Shown here piece by piece: positions 11,012 to 24,500 of a stretch of DNA of 64,000 nucleotides. This DNA is from Hevea brasiliensis. Taxonomy: Eukaryota; Streptophyta; Magnoliopsida; Malpighiales; Euphorbiaceae. The notes under the pieces were generated by a model. It was not told where the DNA came from, ran no database searches, and saw only the letters and a program-made list of their open reading frames with translations. Every line of letters starts with the position of its first letter. The stretch's first letter is position 1. Both the position numbers and the translations under genes were made by a program. The stretch covers positions 119,499,132 to 119,563,131 of the forward strand of contig NC_079493.1 of NCBI RefSeq assembly GCF_030052815.1, written 5' to 3'.

Positions 11012-13960
11012 TTACCTGGACTCTTCATGCACTTCACTGAAAAGAGGTGAGGGATTGGAGAGCTTGTAACAGCTTGCTCCCTCTATTGGGTCTCCAGTCA
11101 TGTAATGTTTTAATCTATGCCCATTGACCTTAAAATTCCCAGATTTTTCACTCCAAATTTCAATTGCTCCATAAGGGAAAACCTTAGAAACTCTATATGG
11201 ACCAGTCCACCTTGATTTAAGTTTTCTAGGAAACAATTTCAATCTTGAGTTGAACAATAAAACTAGATCACCCTCTTTGAATTCTTTTTTCCTAAGATGC
11301 TTATCATGCCAAACTTTGGTTCTTTCTTTGTAAATACGGGCACTTTCATAAGCATCCATCCTTAATTCTTCAAGCTCATTAAGTTGCAATAACCTTTTCT
11401 CACCAGCTTGCTTAAGATCAAAATTCAAGGTCTGAATGGCCCAATATGCTCTATGCTCTAGCTCCATAGGTAAATGACAAGACTTACCATACACCAACCT
11501 AAAGGGAGTAGTTCCTATAGGGGTTTTGTAAGCAGTCCTATATGCCCATAAAGCATCATCTAGTTTGATAGACCAATCTTTCTGAGAATTGCTCACTGTT
11601 TTCTCTAAGATATGCTTGAGTTCTCTGTTAGAAATTTCAACTTGTCCTGAAGTTTGAGGATGGTATGGGGTAGCTATCTTGTGCACTACACCATACTTCC
11701 TCATTAAGCTCTCAAATTGCTTATTACAAAAATGGGAACCCCCATCACTAATTACAGCCCTAGGAGCTCCGAATCTACTCAAGACAAATTTCTTCAAGAA
11801 TTTCACTACCACTTTAGCATCATTAGTTGGAGTTGCAATAGCTTCCACCCACTTTGACACATAGTAAACTCCAACTAGGATGTATCTATTACCATATGAA
11901 GGAGGAAATGGCCTCATAAAATCTATTCCCCAAACATAAAATAATTCTACTTCAAGAATACCATTTAGGGGCATTTGATCTCTTTTTGACAAATTTCCAC
12001 TCCTTTGACATTTATCACATTCCAACACAAATTTCCTCACATCCTTAAAAAGATTTGGCCAAAAGAAACCAGCTTGCAAAATTTTACTAGCTGTTTTAGA
12101 GATTCCAAAATGTCCTCCATAATCAGAAGCATGGCAATGATGCATAATACTCTGTGTCTCCTCATCAGGAATACATCTTCTAGTTAGACCATCACAACAT
12201 CTCCTAAAGAGTAAAGGATCATCCCATCTATAAAATTTTACCTCATGCAAAAACTTTTTCTTTTGTTGCCATGTCATACCTAGAGGTAAAACTCCACAAG
12301 ATAGATAATTCACAAAGTCTGCATACCAAGGTAGTTTAGCAACAAGAGAGAAAAGTTGTTCATCCAAGAAAAACTCATCAATAGGGATTTCATCCAATTC
12401 TTCATCATCCAATTTCAACCTACTAAGATTATCAGCAACTACATTTTCAGCCCCCTTCTTATCTCTAATCTCCAAATCAAACTCTTGTAGCATCAGAATC
12501 CACCTAATGAGTCTAGGTTTAGCCTCCTTTTTACGGAGCAAATACCTGATGGCTGTATGATCAGAAAATATAACCACCTTTGAGTCAATAATGTAAGGTC
12601 TGAACTTTTCCAATGTAAAGACAATTGCTAAGAATTCCTTTTCATTTGTTGCATAATTTGTTTGAGTCTCATCCAGTGTTCTACTAGCATAATAAATAGC
12701 ATAAGCCTTTTTGTCATTTCTTTGACCAAGAACAGCTCCAATTGCATAGTTGCTAGCATCACACATAATTTCAAAAGGTAGGCTCCAATCAGGTGGTTGC
12801 ATGATTGGTGCAGTGATAAGAGCTTGCTTCAACCTGCAAAAGGCATTCAAACACTCTTGGTCAAATACAAATGGTATGTCATTACTTAACAAATTAGACA
12901 AAGGTTTGGCTATTTTAGAAAAATCCTTGATAAAGCGTCTGTAGAACCTGGCATGTCCTAGAAAACTTCGAATTCCCTTGACATTGGTAAGAGGAGCCAT
13001 CTTCTCTATCACTTCAACCTTGGCTTTATCAACCTCTATTCCTCTGTTAGATACCAGATGTCCAAGCACTATCCCTTCCTGAACCATGAAATGACACTTT
13101 TCCCAGTTTAACACAAGGTCGATTCGCACATCGCCGCAAAACTTTAGAAAGGTTAGCCAAGCATATGTCAAATGAAGATCCATAAATGTAAAAGTCATCC
13201 ATAAAAACCTCCATTATATCTTCAATGAAATCTGAGAAGATTGCCATCATGCACCTTTGAAAAGTGGCTGGTGCATTACACAACCCAAATGGCATCCTCC
13301 TATAAGCAAAGGTTCCATATGGACAAGTAAAAGTGGTTTTCTCTTGATCATTTGGATGGATAGGGATTTGAAAAAAACCTGAGTACCCATCTAAATAGCA
13401 AAAATAAGAATGCCTAGCCAGTCTTTCTAATATTTGATCAATGAAGGGAAGTGGAAAATGATCTTTTCTAGTGGCTATATTTAATTTTCTGTAATCTATG
13501 CACATTCGCCAACTAGTCACTGTTCTGGTGGGAATTAATTCATTATTTTCATTTTTGACCACTGTCATTCCACCCTTTTTGGGACAACATGTCTGGGCTC
13601 ACCCAAATCTTATGCGAGATAGGATATATGATCCCTGCATCAAGCAACTTCAAAATTTCCTTTTTAACAACTTCTTTCATATTTGGGTTCAACCTCCTCT
13701 GATGTTCAATAGATGGCTTACAATTTTCTTCCAAAATAATTTTGTGCATGCAAAAGTGTGGGCTTATTCCCTTAATGTCATCTATGGTGTATCCTAAAAC
13801 TTTCCTGAATTGCCTCAACACTCTTAACAACTTATCAGCCTCTAAGGTACTTAAATTTGCATTTACAATTACTGGATAAGTGTTATTAGTGCCAAGAAAT
13901 TCATACCTGAGCTGAGAAGGAAGTTGCTTAAGTTCTACCTTAGGTGCATCTTCTTCCTTG
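11012..13960 (-). pseudogene. Athila copy A pol: reverse transcriptase, RNase H, integrase (frameshifted)
   Basis: Reverse transcriptase occupies roughly 13720-12950, with [13 protein letters not shown] and the catalytic FMDD at about 13202-13190. RNase H shows CDAS near 12760 and FSDH near 12560. Integrase has a zinc-binding [11 protein letters not shown]...CDKC module near 12145-12000 and the triad D (GIDF), D (SDGG) and E (QVEIS), the last two 35 residues apart. No chromodomain follows, as expected for Athila. The frame is broken near 13550-13600 and again near 13110-13200. Integrase appears complete to the stop at 11012. The copy is coding-dead but well preserved. Confidence 0.88.
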
Positions 13961-13972
13961 AATGATGGTTGC

Positions 13973-16571
13973 TTAGATTCGACTTTTTTCCTTTTGTGTG
14001 AGTTGAAAAACTAGAGCAGAAATGAATGGTGGACTACCCTCTAAATGTTGAGCATATGCAGCCACATGAGGGTTGTCATAGTCTATTCCTCCTCCATGAG
14101 CCAAAAAATTTTCAAGTGGATCTTCCGGATATTTCTTTCTGAAGTGTTCTTCAACCAGCTCATCAATGATATCAACTCTCAAGCAAGTATCAGCTTCAGA
14201 ATGATACTTCTTCATAGTGTTATTAATATTGAAAACCAATTGATCTTCACCAACTCTAAGAGTCAATTTTTCTCCCTTAACATCAATTAATGCTCCTGCT
14301 GTAGCCAGAAAGGGTCTTCCCAAGATAATTGGAATATTAGAATCCTCCTCCATGTCCAAGATGACAAAATCAACAGGTATATAGAACTTCTCAACCTTTA
14401 GAGGCACATTCTCCAAAATCCCTTCAGGATACTTAATTGATCTGTCAGCTAACTAAAGAGAAATGTGGGTTGGCTTAAGATCTCCCATATTGAGCTTTTC
14501 ATAAATGGAGAGGGGCATAAGGCTAACACTAGCCCCTATATCACATAAAGCTTTTGTAGAACATGATTCCCCAATGTGGCATGGAATTGAAAAACTCCCT
14601 GGATCCTTGAGCTTTGGAGGAAGTTTCCTTTGGAGGATGGCACTACATTCCTCAGTTAAGGCTATAGTTTCATGGTCTTCAATTCTTCTCTTGTTTGAGA
14701 GAATTTCTTTTAAGAATTTTGCATAAGAGGGCATTTGTGAAAGAGCATCAACAAAAGGCACATTTATGTAAAGCTTCTTCAAGACCTCTAAGAACTTCCC
14801 AAATTGCTTATCAAGCTTGGCTTTTTGAAATCTTTGTGGAAAGGGAAGCTGTGGCTTATAAGGCTCTGGAGGTATGTATTTCTCTTCCTTCTCTTCAATT
14901 TTCTCTTTACATTTTTCTGCACTCTCTTGTTTTTCACTTTCTTGTTTTTCACCCTCATCAGTTTCTTTCTCATTTTCTCTCTTCTCACTATTTTCACTCT
15001 TCTCATTATTTACAACTTTCCCACTTCTTAAAGTAATAGCTTGACACTGCTCTCTTGGGTTTTCTGGTTGACTTGGAAGTTTTCCAAAAGACTTGGTACC
15101 TGAGGAAGATGCTTGTTGTGCAATCTGATTTTCCAGCATTCTGTTATGTGTTTGCATCTGTTCTAGCCTTGCTTTCATCTCTCTCATCTCCTCATCATGC
15201 TTATTTTGGTTAGCAAGAATCTGTTGTAATAAAGCTTCTGTGGTGGGACTTTGTTCTTGCTGTTTTGGTGGAGGATTTATAGTTTTCTGCTGAAAATTAG
15301 GCAATGGTTGCCTATTTTGCTAATATGGGATTCCTTGTTGCTGTTGTGGTTGAAAATTCTGATTTGAAACTTGACTTTGCTGATTTCCCCATGAAAAGTT
15401 GGGATGATTCCTCCAAGTTGGATTATAGGTTTGAGAGTAAGGATTCCCCATTTGCTTGTTTCCATAATTACCAACATATGCTGCTTGCTCTCCATAGTCT
15501 ACTCCACAGCTGGTAGTTCCCTCTGCATAAGCCACTTGTTGTGAACTTCCAGATGATGATGATGAACTAACCAACATACTCAAATCTTCCATCTTCTTAG
15601 CCAAGACATTTGTAAGTGCATCAAACTTTGCATTAATCATGTTGAACGGATCAAGATCATACATTCCAGCAGCTTGCCTTTTTTGAGTTGGAGCTGGTCC
15701 TCTTGGACTACTCCAAAGATGAGTATTCTTTGCAATTTTCTCCAATAGCTCATAAGCTTCATCTTCATGCTTCATAATAAATTCTCCTCCTGTTTGAGCA
15801 TCAATAATCCCTCTAATTGCAGGAGTGACATTGGTGTAAAAATTCTGGTTTATCATCCATTTTGGAATGGCATGATGTGGGCATTGTCTCTCTAATTCCT
15901 TCCATCTCATCCATGACTCATAGAGAGTTTCATCTTCTCTTAGTCTGAAAGCTGTCATTTGATTCCTCAATTCTTGAGTTTTTCCAGGTGGAAAATATTG
16001 TGCAAGAAATGCATCAGTGAGTTGCTCCCAATTTGTAATGGAGTTGTGAGGTAAAGAATCAAGCCAATCCAATGCTCTATCTTTCAAAGAGAACGGGAAT
16101 AGCTTCAATCTTGCTGCATCATCAGATACTCCAGGTTGTTTTTGCATGTCACAGATCATAGCAAACTTCTTTAGATGTGTATGTGGATTTTCAGAAGGAT
16201 GTCCCCCAAATTGAGAATTTTGAATCATTTGAAGAACTCTAAAAAACCATCTTGTAGCTATTTGCATCAATTCTTGGTCTTGCTATGCTCTCTCTCAAGT
16301 CATCAAAACGAGGAAAAGCATGATCCATCATACTTCCCCTAAGCACATTAGCATTTATAATTTCTTCACCTTGGGCTGTATTTTCATTGTTTCGATCATT
16401 TCCAACATTACCACCAATTCTGATTCTTTCATCAGCCATGTCTACTTCTAATCCAATTTCTCTCAAAGCTTCTTTTCTTTTTCTGGTTTCTTTCTTGTTG
16501 GCCTTACAAAATTTCTCAATTTCAGGATTGAACAATAAGGATGTGTCACTTGTGCTTCTAGCTCTTCTCAT
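13973..16571 (-). pseudogene. Athila copy A gag-protease (interrupted)
   Basis: The start is ATG at 16571 (MRRARS). The retrotransposon gag core is recognisable (RALDWLDSLPHNSITNWEQL, DETLYESWMRWKELERQCPHH, DEAYELLEKIA). Acidic/Lys-rich and Gln-rich linkers follow. The retropepsin has active-site DIGAS near 14536 and the second conserved LGRPFLATAGA near 14330. Defects are a frameshift near 16250, in-frame TAG codons at 15320 and 14453, and a frameshift near 13985. Copy B has CAG at both TAG positions, so both stops are C-to-T changes on the coding strand. Confidence 0.85.
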
Positions 16572-16684
16572 AAAAGATTAAAAGTACCTGAAAAAGAACA
16601 AACAAACACAAAATGAAAAGATAACAAAGATAAAACTATAAACAACTAAAATAATCAAGAATTCAATCTTAAACAAACAACTCC

Positions 16685-16704
16685 CCGGCAACGGCGCCAA
16701 AAAC
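16685..16704 (-). promoter_or_regulatory. Primer binding site, tRNA-Asp type (copy A)
   Basis: The minus strand reads TGGCGCCGTTGCCGGGGAG two bases or so inside the 5' LTR. This is the complement of the 3' end of plant tRNA-Asp, the usual primer of Athila/Tat elements. It fixes the minus orientation of the element. Confidence 0.9.
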
Positions 16705-16705
16705 T

Positions 16706-18326
16706 TGATGTGGCCCAACCGCAAGTGCACGGGTCGTACAAGTAATATATAAAAGATATTGTTCCCATGAGGAGTTGTGTTAATGATTGAATTTTTGATA
16801 TAAAAGTTGACTAAATTGAACTAATTTTGAAATTAAAGCTATAAATTGATGGGTATTGGAGTATGAAATTTATATGTGCAAAATTAATAATCTATCCAAC
16901 AATATATTAATTAAACTAAAATTGCATCAATTTGAAATAAGTAAGTTGAAATATGGCAAAATTTAAAATGGCAAGCAATTAAATTTGATTAGAAATTAAC
17001 AACTATAAAAAGGCGATTTCGGAGTTCGGGATTTCATATTCAAGCTATTTCGAGATTTTTAAATTGGTTATCCAATCTTGTGGAACTTACGAGTTTTAAG
17101 GAGATTAATTCTTAAATCCTTTGAATACCTTTTCGAGTGAGACAAAGAGTGCCTTAATCAATCTAATCCTACTTTCGTGGAGTTAGAGTTAATTAAGACC
17201 CATTAGGTTCTTTAACTAATCTGTGAATCCTCTTAATCCTTAGTCTATTTCTAGATCTAAGTTAATTAAGTTCAATTTCTTGATTATCTATCACAAGGTC
17301 TTCTCCTTTCGGTGCCTCAACCATGGATTAAGAACATCACTTAGTGGGATCCTACACTAAGCATGTCATTAAGCACACAAGAAATGAATAAAACTCATTA
17401 AGACCACAAAATATGGATTACCCAATCAAAATCCATAAAATATCTCAAATATTACAACCCTTACTCCAGAATCAAGATAAAACTACTCACTATCCATAAT
17501 GCTTACAAGATATATTGAGTTTAAATGGAAATAAAGCTTTAATCTAAGCTAAGGAACAAGAATCTAAACACTAGAAGTGTAGGAAAAATGTAAGGAAAGA
17601 AAGAAATCTGCAAATCTTGGTTGAAAATGGTGTGGAAGGTGAAAGTGACTCTTCAGCTGCTACCTATACCTCTTCCTTGTCTTCTTCCTTCTTGCTTCCC
17701 CCTCAAAATGGGAAATAAGACTATTTATAGAAATTTTCTGACATGGAGCCCTAAAATGGTGTGTTTTAGGAGGAATTATCTGAGGAAATCTTCTGCCAGC
17801 TCATTAATGAGATCTTTGTGGGACTGCATAAGTGGACTGCATAAGTCATGCAGTCCACTTATGCAAGTTTCGCTGGTTTCTGGTTCACTTATGTAACACT
17901 GCATGACCAGGTGCATAGATTATGCACAATTCCGTGAGATTGCATAAGGGGGCGTGAATCTGCATAAGCCATGCACTCTCCTTATGCACAATTCGGCAGG
18001 TATTGGAACAGTAATTTTTCTCCTTATGCAGATCTGCATGGCTTATGCGGCAAGTTATGTGCAATTTGGCCAATGCATATTTCAACTTGAAAACTTGTTT
18101 TTGACATATTTGGCTGTAGAAGTCACTCTTCAATGGCAAAATTTCTCTTCAGTCCTTCAAAAACACCATTTTTCCTACAAAACAAAGTAAAAAATACAAA
18201 TTAATCCAAAATTGACAATTATGAAAAAATAACTAAATAACTAATGAAATTAGCTAAAAATGACTAATAATAAAATAAAATGGCTATGAAATTAGACCTC
18301 AATGACTATGCAAAATGTATGCATCA
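16706..18326 (-). repeat. 5' LTR of Athila copy A (1621 bp)
   Basis: The plus strand starts TGATGTGG, directly next to the primer site, and ends GTATGCATCA (TGATG/CATCA termini). It aligns by eye with both copy B LTRs. A minus-strand TATA box (CTATAAATAG, 17721-17730) separates about 600 bp of U3 from about 1 kb of R/U5. U3 contains TGCATAAG/TATGCA palindromes at 17820-18060. The target duplication cannot be confirmed because the partner LTR is lost. Confidence 0.88.
17721..17730 (-). promoter_or_regulatory. Athila copy A LTR TATA box
   Basis: CTATAAATAG on the minus strand is conserved at the equivalent positions of both copy B LTRs (47289-47298 and 60317-60326). It is the likely core promoter of the element. 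Confidence 0.65.
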
Positions 18327-19640
18327 GGTTCCTAACCATAATCCCCAAGTAGCATCAACCATCTTTATTAACAATAGCATCAACATTCAATTTGTAACAA
18401 TGGCTTAAAGAAGCCATCCAAAACTGAAATCCGTTTCTTTTAATAGTAGCTTCAAACTTTCAACCACCCATCCAATGATTTGTCTTTTGAAAATAAGCTC
18501 ATTATGGCCTTCTAACCTCACCAAGCAGTGATTTTAAGTAGCTTAATGAAATCCAACGACTCAGATTAGAAAGCTATAATCAATATTATAATTTATGTCA
18601 ACATAAAACCCCATATATAAGTAATAAAATTTTGAGATCATAAATCTACTATACCACATGCATATCTGATAAATAAATTCATATAATCCAATATTCAAAT
18701 ATATGACATCATTAAGTGAGGAGATAAACTCAACTCGAGAAATGTCAATCTCTAATATAAAGTAATTATAAAATAATAAATTTATCAATAGTTAGATTAA
18801 ATATTTATATATAAATTCGTATATTTTATATAAATATTTTAATTAATCTGTATATGTGGATGTAAATATTTTAATTTAATTTTAATTTTTAAAAAAAATC
18901 AAAAGTAAACGACAATCTCACATTCTTAACTAGGAGCCACCCATCATGTGGGGTCCAGGTCATCTAGCTTATGATAAGATGTAATAAAGCTGCAAGATCT
19001 CATGTTAATTGTAATAACAATAATAAACCGTTGGATTTCAAAAGCAAAGTTTGTTAAGTTTGATTTTAAAAAATTTCAAAATCAGACCTTAATTATTGTA
19101 CGTTCCTTCCCACTCTTAATTTTATTCCTATCAACAAAATTTTGACACGCTGGCCATCTTCACAACCACATTTGAATTTTTCCACAACCAATATAATATA
19201 AATCGCAATTTTTATCCCATATTTCGCTATCATTCTTTAATTTTAATTTATTATTAATTTTTTTTAATTTTTAATTTTATTTTATAAAAATTTTATTTTT
19301 AAATTAAAAAAATAAAATTATTTTTTTATTTTTTTCACACACTAAAAATATATTATCTATTTCAATTATCATATAAACCTAACACAATAATATTAATATC
19401 GTCACTTACTTTCGAATTACAGTTTCAAATTATAATATAATATTTACAATTCTCTTATGAAGAATAAAATCTTTATCTTTTCAAGAAATATGTTATTAAC
19501 GAACAAGTCAACCCATTTATCCAGTAATAACAAACAAGAAAGAGGGCTAATATCGTAATCTCAGAAAGTCCCAAAATCATCTAGATCTAGCGGTCCAGAT
19601 TCCACTTCACACACAGAAATCTCAATCAATTCAAAATCAA
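18327..19640. other. Intergenic, AT-rich, no gene seen
   Basis: Unique-looking host sequence lies between Athila copy A and the cyclin promoter. It contains long A/T-only runs (about 18790-18900 and 19240-19340). No reading frame, RNA gene or structured repeat could be supported. Confidence 0.6.
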
Positions 19641-19653
19641 CACTACTGGTTAG

Positions 19654-19664
19654 TCAAACGGTCA
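19654..19664 (+). promoter_or_regulatory. MSA-like (G2/M) element upstream of the cyclin
   Basis: TCAAACGGTCA matches the mitosis-specific activator consensus YCYAACGGYYA at all but one position and includes the AACGG core bound by three-repeat MYB factors. It lies about 150 bp upstream of the probable 5' UTR exon, a suitable distance for a mitotic cyclin promoter. Confidence 0.45.
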
Positions 19665-19779
19665 ACGTCGTCCTTTTTTTTTTTAATCAATTAAAATATT
19701 GTACATAAAATAATTCTCAATTTTGTTTTTTCTTTTTCTCTGGTTTAAACCCCAACACTATCCCGCTCTCTGAACACAC

Positions 19780-21106
19780 AACGCTTTCTTTCCTCTCTTT
19801 CTCTAAGCTCTTTCAGTCTCTGCATTGCGGAGCTTACAAGACAGATTCAGGTCCATTTGAGCCTTATATACACACATTTTTTCTTGCATGTATATTCACG
19901 ATTGAATGTGCGTGTCTTTTATTCGAGTTTTTGTGTCTGTGTTCTTTATATTTTATGTTTATAGATCGATTCGGGTTCTTTCTAATTTGTCAAATTCTAA
20001 AGGTCTTGGACTTGGGGTTTTGAAGAAGATGGGTTTTGTGGTGCAGTTATGTTGTTTACTTTATCGGATATGTACTGTTTCGTTGCTTGGAAGATGTGGG
20101 AATGTGAAAGAAATTTGCATTTTGCTTTTTCTTTTTAAAATCTTTGAGTTTATTTGGACTCAGGAAAGAACCTGAGTTTATTTTTGGAGCAGACATTGTG
20201 TCATAGAAATACAAAGAGGAGATTAATACCAAGAATTTTGTTTTTATAAATATTAATTCCAAATTGTTACGCATTTGAGGCTACAAGTGGGAAATCTTCA
20301 AGTTTTGGAATCAAAATTTCTTTTTTCTTGATTAAAATTTCAATTCATTTTCTTTTTTAGGGAAAAAGTTTTTTATTTTCCGTCTATATTTTCATCTTGA
20401 CTGTAAAATTTATTTCCCATTTGTTGTTTTGTATGTGAATTTTGTTGATCCTCTATCCTGGTGCTTATATTTTCAAATCTGCTTTATATTTTTTTACGTG
20501 GATACCCTGATCTCAAGGGGAAATTTTTCTCAAGAAGAACGGAACTTTTGAGTACAATGTCGATTTTCAAAATGAACTTTACCCTTGACATTGGAGTGAT
20601 TTGATTATCTTTTGACAGAAGATTTGTCTCTGAAAATGGGAATCTAATTTTAAGTTGATCTTTGAAGATCCAATGATTTGATGATCTTTTGTGCATTATA
20701 GTTTTCCTAGCCCAAAAGACAAAAGAACAAAATTATATGTTGACAATTTGAACTGAAAATTTGCTAAATCTGCAAGTGCACAAAAATAGCAGCTTTTGTC
20801 TACTCTTGACAGTATTAAATTGACATAGTAATTTCTTGCTAGGAACGTATTTGATTTATGTTCTCAATTCTCACATGAAGGGTATGAAAGGTTATTCTAT
20901 GGTGTTTAATTAGAAGAATTTATATCCCCATCTCTTCCTCTGAAGATCAATGGTGTTGCTTTGGCTCACATCATAACATATATACCTGAAGATTTTCTTT
21001 GATTGTAATATTCTAATTGCCTGCACTGATTTGATCATGTTATTGCAGGTTGCTTACCTAATTTGAGTGTAATGATTTATGTTGTTCTTGTCTAAGGCTT
21101 CTAAAT
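19780..21106 (+). other. Cyclin 5' UTR exons and leader intron
   Basis: A CT-rich leader (about 19780-19850) ends ...GATTCAG with a GT donor at 19851. A polypyrimidine/AG acceptor (TTATTGCAG, ending 21048) precedes 58 bases of leader before the ATG at 21107. The leader intron is therefore inferred as 19851-21048. The transcription start is not visible, and no clear TATA box is present. Confidence 0.5.
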
Positions 21107-21559
21107 ATGAAGAAGGAAAATGTGCTTCCTACTAATTTTGGAGATATTAATGGTCGAATAACACGTTCACGGGCAGCTGCCCTGCATGCATCTAGCAGGA
21201 TGCCATCTTTGAGGGCATATGCACAACAAGGTCAGAAGCATATTTCACGAGCAAAATCAAAAAGAGCAGCCTTGGATGAGAACAACACCACTGCACCTGA
21301 AAATGCAGGCACTGAGCCTAAGAGGAGAGCAGTGCTTCAGGATGTCACAAATGTTTGCTGTGAGAATTCATATAGGAGTTGTTTCAATGCAACTAGAATT
21401 CAGGTTCATATGTGGTACTTCTTTTGATTGATAGTATCTGGTTTGATGTGGTAATTTCAACTATGACTGCTGTAAAGAAAATAAATTTCATGTATAAGCT
21501 TTTTATATGGCTGATTTGCCTGCTTAAATTTCATTAAATATTTTGAACGTGAACAAATG

Positions 21560-21590
<31 letters not shown>

Positions 21591-24500
21591 CCAAAAGAAT
21601 GGATTGATCAAAAGATGAAAAAATATTCATGAAGTGTTCTCTACTATTATAATTTAATAAATAGGATTGTTTGACTATAACATCGATCCTCTTGAGACCG
21701 CAAAACTTACATTTTATTCTAAGATTTCATTTTTACTCTCATTCCTGTATCATAAAATGCTCTTCCATTCGTCCATTCAAGAATCTGAACTTTTCTCTAA
21801 TTTGTTGATTCCAGGCTAAGAATGGAAAGCAGGCAAAAAAGAGTCAGCTCAATGTGTCCAAAGTGGCTCCTTCACTTTCTGTAGAAGTTCCAAATCTTCA
21901 AGCTAACTTAAAGGCTAAAACTGTTCAAGAAACCATACAAATAGAGCCTAAATCAGAAGTTACTTGTTCAACGACTTTTGAGAAAGATGTGCATTCTCAG
22001 CTAAGTAACATGAGAGAGTTTGGCACAAGTAACCACTGGCCTCCAAAACAAAGTTCCAGAATGCCATCACAACCCAGCAGTCCTCTGAAGAAAGGTTTGC
22101 TTCTCTTTAAATTTTCACTTCAAAACATGACAACCTCAATGTTACAAACATAGGTAGAATGCTAAAAGAGAGAAAAAAGGACCGCATTATGGTGTGGGAT
22201 TCACAAGCCTGGTTCAAAATATATTAACATATTCATATTTTTTCTTTTTTAAATTGATGTTCTTTGTTTGTTACTTTGTTTCCTTTACACTTATTATATT
22301 TATGAGATAGTTAAATTCATGCTAGTAGTGAAATACCAGTTACGTGTGATTATCTAATTCAGGAGTAGGTGTCAAATAAAGAGCTCAAATGGTTAGGTCA
22401 CTTAGGTGGAGGGTGAAGTCTACTTCACTAATGCAGCTTTGCAATCAAATTTGTGCATTTTGGAATTGCTCAATACTGTCAATTAGTTGTAGTACTTACA
22501 TTATAGGCATACACATTTCTTGGGCGATAACTTACATTTCATTGCATATTTCTTTTGGAATAACGTCTCAAAGTAAGAGCACTATGGAGAATAATTCAAT
22601 TATCTGAAAAACAAACATGAGAAATGAAATTTTGCTAGGTGAGCCTTATGAACTTCGTATGCCAGTTGACAAATTTTGGAGCTTTTAGCTCCTTTAGCTT
22701 CAACGTATAGCGTCTGGCATTATGTCAACCTAGTGATCTTTAGGAAAGTTACACACCAATGGTTAAGTGCAGAAGAGCAAAATGAGATTGAGAAAACTGA
22801 GTGTCTTCATAAGATTATATGATGATGTTGTTTGCAATGCCGTTCTTAGGCTTTAGCCTTCAACATGTTTCCAGGAATTTATGATGTCAAATGCATTTTG
22901 GGTGTCTGCAGACTCTGTAAGTTTTCTTCAAATAATGTTGTGAACCACAGCCCTATCAGAAGGAACTACTTGTTTAAAATATATTTTACCCTAGTTTTCT
23001 TCTTTGTGTAGTTGCATGCAGCAAGTATTGACATTTCATTTTTAAATTTCTTTAGTGGAGAAACGTGGCCTTATTAACAGTGGGATGAAATCAAGTGATC
23101 CAGACTTTACAGACATCGATTGTGATCACAAGGATCCTCAACTCTGTAGCCTCTATGCTGCTGACATCTATAGCAACTTACATGTTGCTGAGGTTTGTGC
23201 CATGTCTAGCACTCTTTATGCAAAAAAAGTTCTCTATCTTTATTCTTCAACTTCCATTTCATTTTTCTGATATTATCTCTTTCTATGAGAATGCAAAAAC
23301 ACTCATCTTTGTACAAGAATGTTCTTAAGAAACTATGTGTGGAAGCATCCATTCTCATTTCAATTGTAGCATGACATGGTTTTTGTGCTACTCATCAGGA
23401 TAAAGAAAGATAAAAGTTTTGTCATCTCTCTCATTTGTTTTGAAAGATACTGATGTTTGCTTCTGGCTTACTACTTTATTTATGTAGCTTGTCCGAAGGC
23501 CAAATTCTACTTACATGGAAACTATACAGCGGGATATCACTCAAAGCATGCGTGGGATTCTGGTTGATTGGCTTGTGGAGGTCAGGGTAGTTTCATTAAT
23601 GAAATTCATTGCTATAGTGAAAGGCTATTTAATTCTTGATGGTGGTTCCTCAATATCTTAATTGGGTCCAGTGGCTTGGGTAGGCAGATAAACTGGTGCA
23701 CTCCGCTTTCCCTATACCTCTTACTTCCATGGTAAAGTTGGGTTTGGGTTCCATATTTATGCTATGAGTCTATGACTGTAAGAAACTTACCAGTTGAACC
23801 ACAAGGCACCCACACCTTGCACACATCCTGTCAGTGTCAACCATTTATCAGTTGCTTTTTTTCCTGAATTTTTTTTATTGCTTTCCCACGTGTTCACAGA
23901 TTTTCTTGATTTACTTAGATGTAGGAGCTCTTATTATAGTTTCAAAGTCTTCCCTTCTCATTTCTTTCATTTTCCCTAAGCTTTTATGTTAAAAGATTAT
24001 TCCATCTTTTCAGCTTCTTCCATCTGGACATAGGGGCTTTAGAAAATAAGATATCACCCAGTTTTAGTCCCTCAAAATCAAGGCATGACCTTTCAGTGTT
24101 TTTGCATGCAGTAACCACCCACTCACCCATGTGTTTAGACAGAGCCATGTGTTTAGACAGAGCCACAGTGGGGCCTTTGTTGTGTGTTTACTTTTTTGCA
24201 TGACTTGCCACAAAGTGTCGGTTATTCTGATTCTTGAATTTGGGAATAAGTAGAGACCTGCTATTTTCCTCAGAATTTGTCTAATGATATTCTTCTCTCA
24301 GATTTTGGCAGTTTAGTCAAATACACTGGTAAACTTTAAGACTAGAGACACAATTTTGGTGGTCTTCTGGATTGTTCGTTAAACCAGGGTATTGTTTTGA
24401 GTGCCAGTGCGTTGTCTTAGTTTTTTCTAACTCATTTCGTGCATAAGATGAGGATAATCTCAATAATAGCCCTTTAGGATTATTGCACTAAAAGGTATCA

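Larger units (their letters stand above)
2314..18326 (-). mobile_element. Athila-type Ty3/gypsy retrotransposon, copy A (3' end truncated)
   Basis: Read on the minus strand, the order is 5' LTR (18326-16706), tRNA-Asp primer site, gag-protease, RT-RNase H-integrase, palindromic repeat spacer, Athila ORF-1-type ORF3 and a long 3' region. The 3' LTR is missing. Only about 13 bases resembling LTR text (2314-2326) remain next to the Tekay-like LTR, and the polypurine tract present in copy B is deleted. A solo LTR at 2975-5953 splits the 3' region. ORF3 is intact, but gag-pol carries nonsense codons and frameshifts, so the copy cannot be autonomous. It is closely related to copy B at 46274-60914. 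Confidence 0.88.

Noticed and set aside
22340..22470. AGCTCAAATGGTTAG text in cyclin intron 2 resembling a tRNA A box
   Set aside because: No convincing B box or 3' tail follows, so a SINE or tRNA gene cannot be supported.
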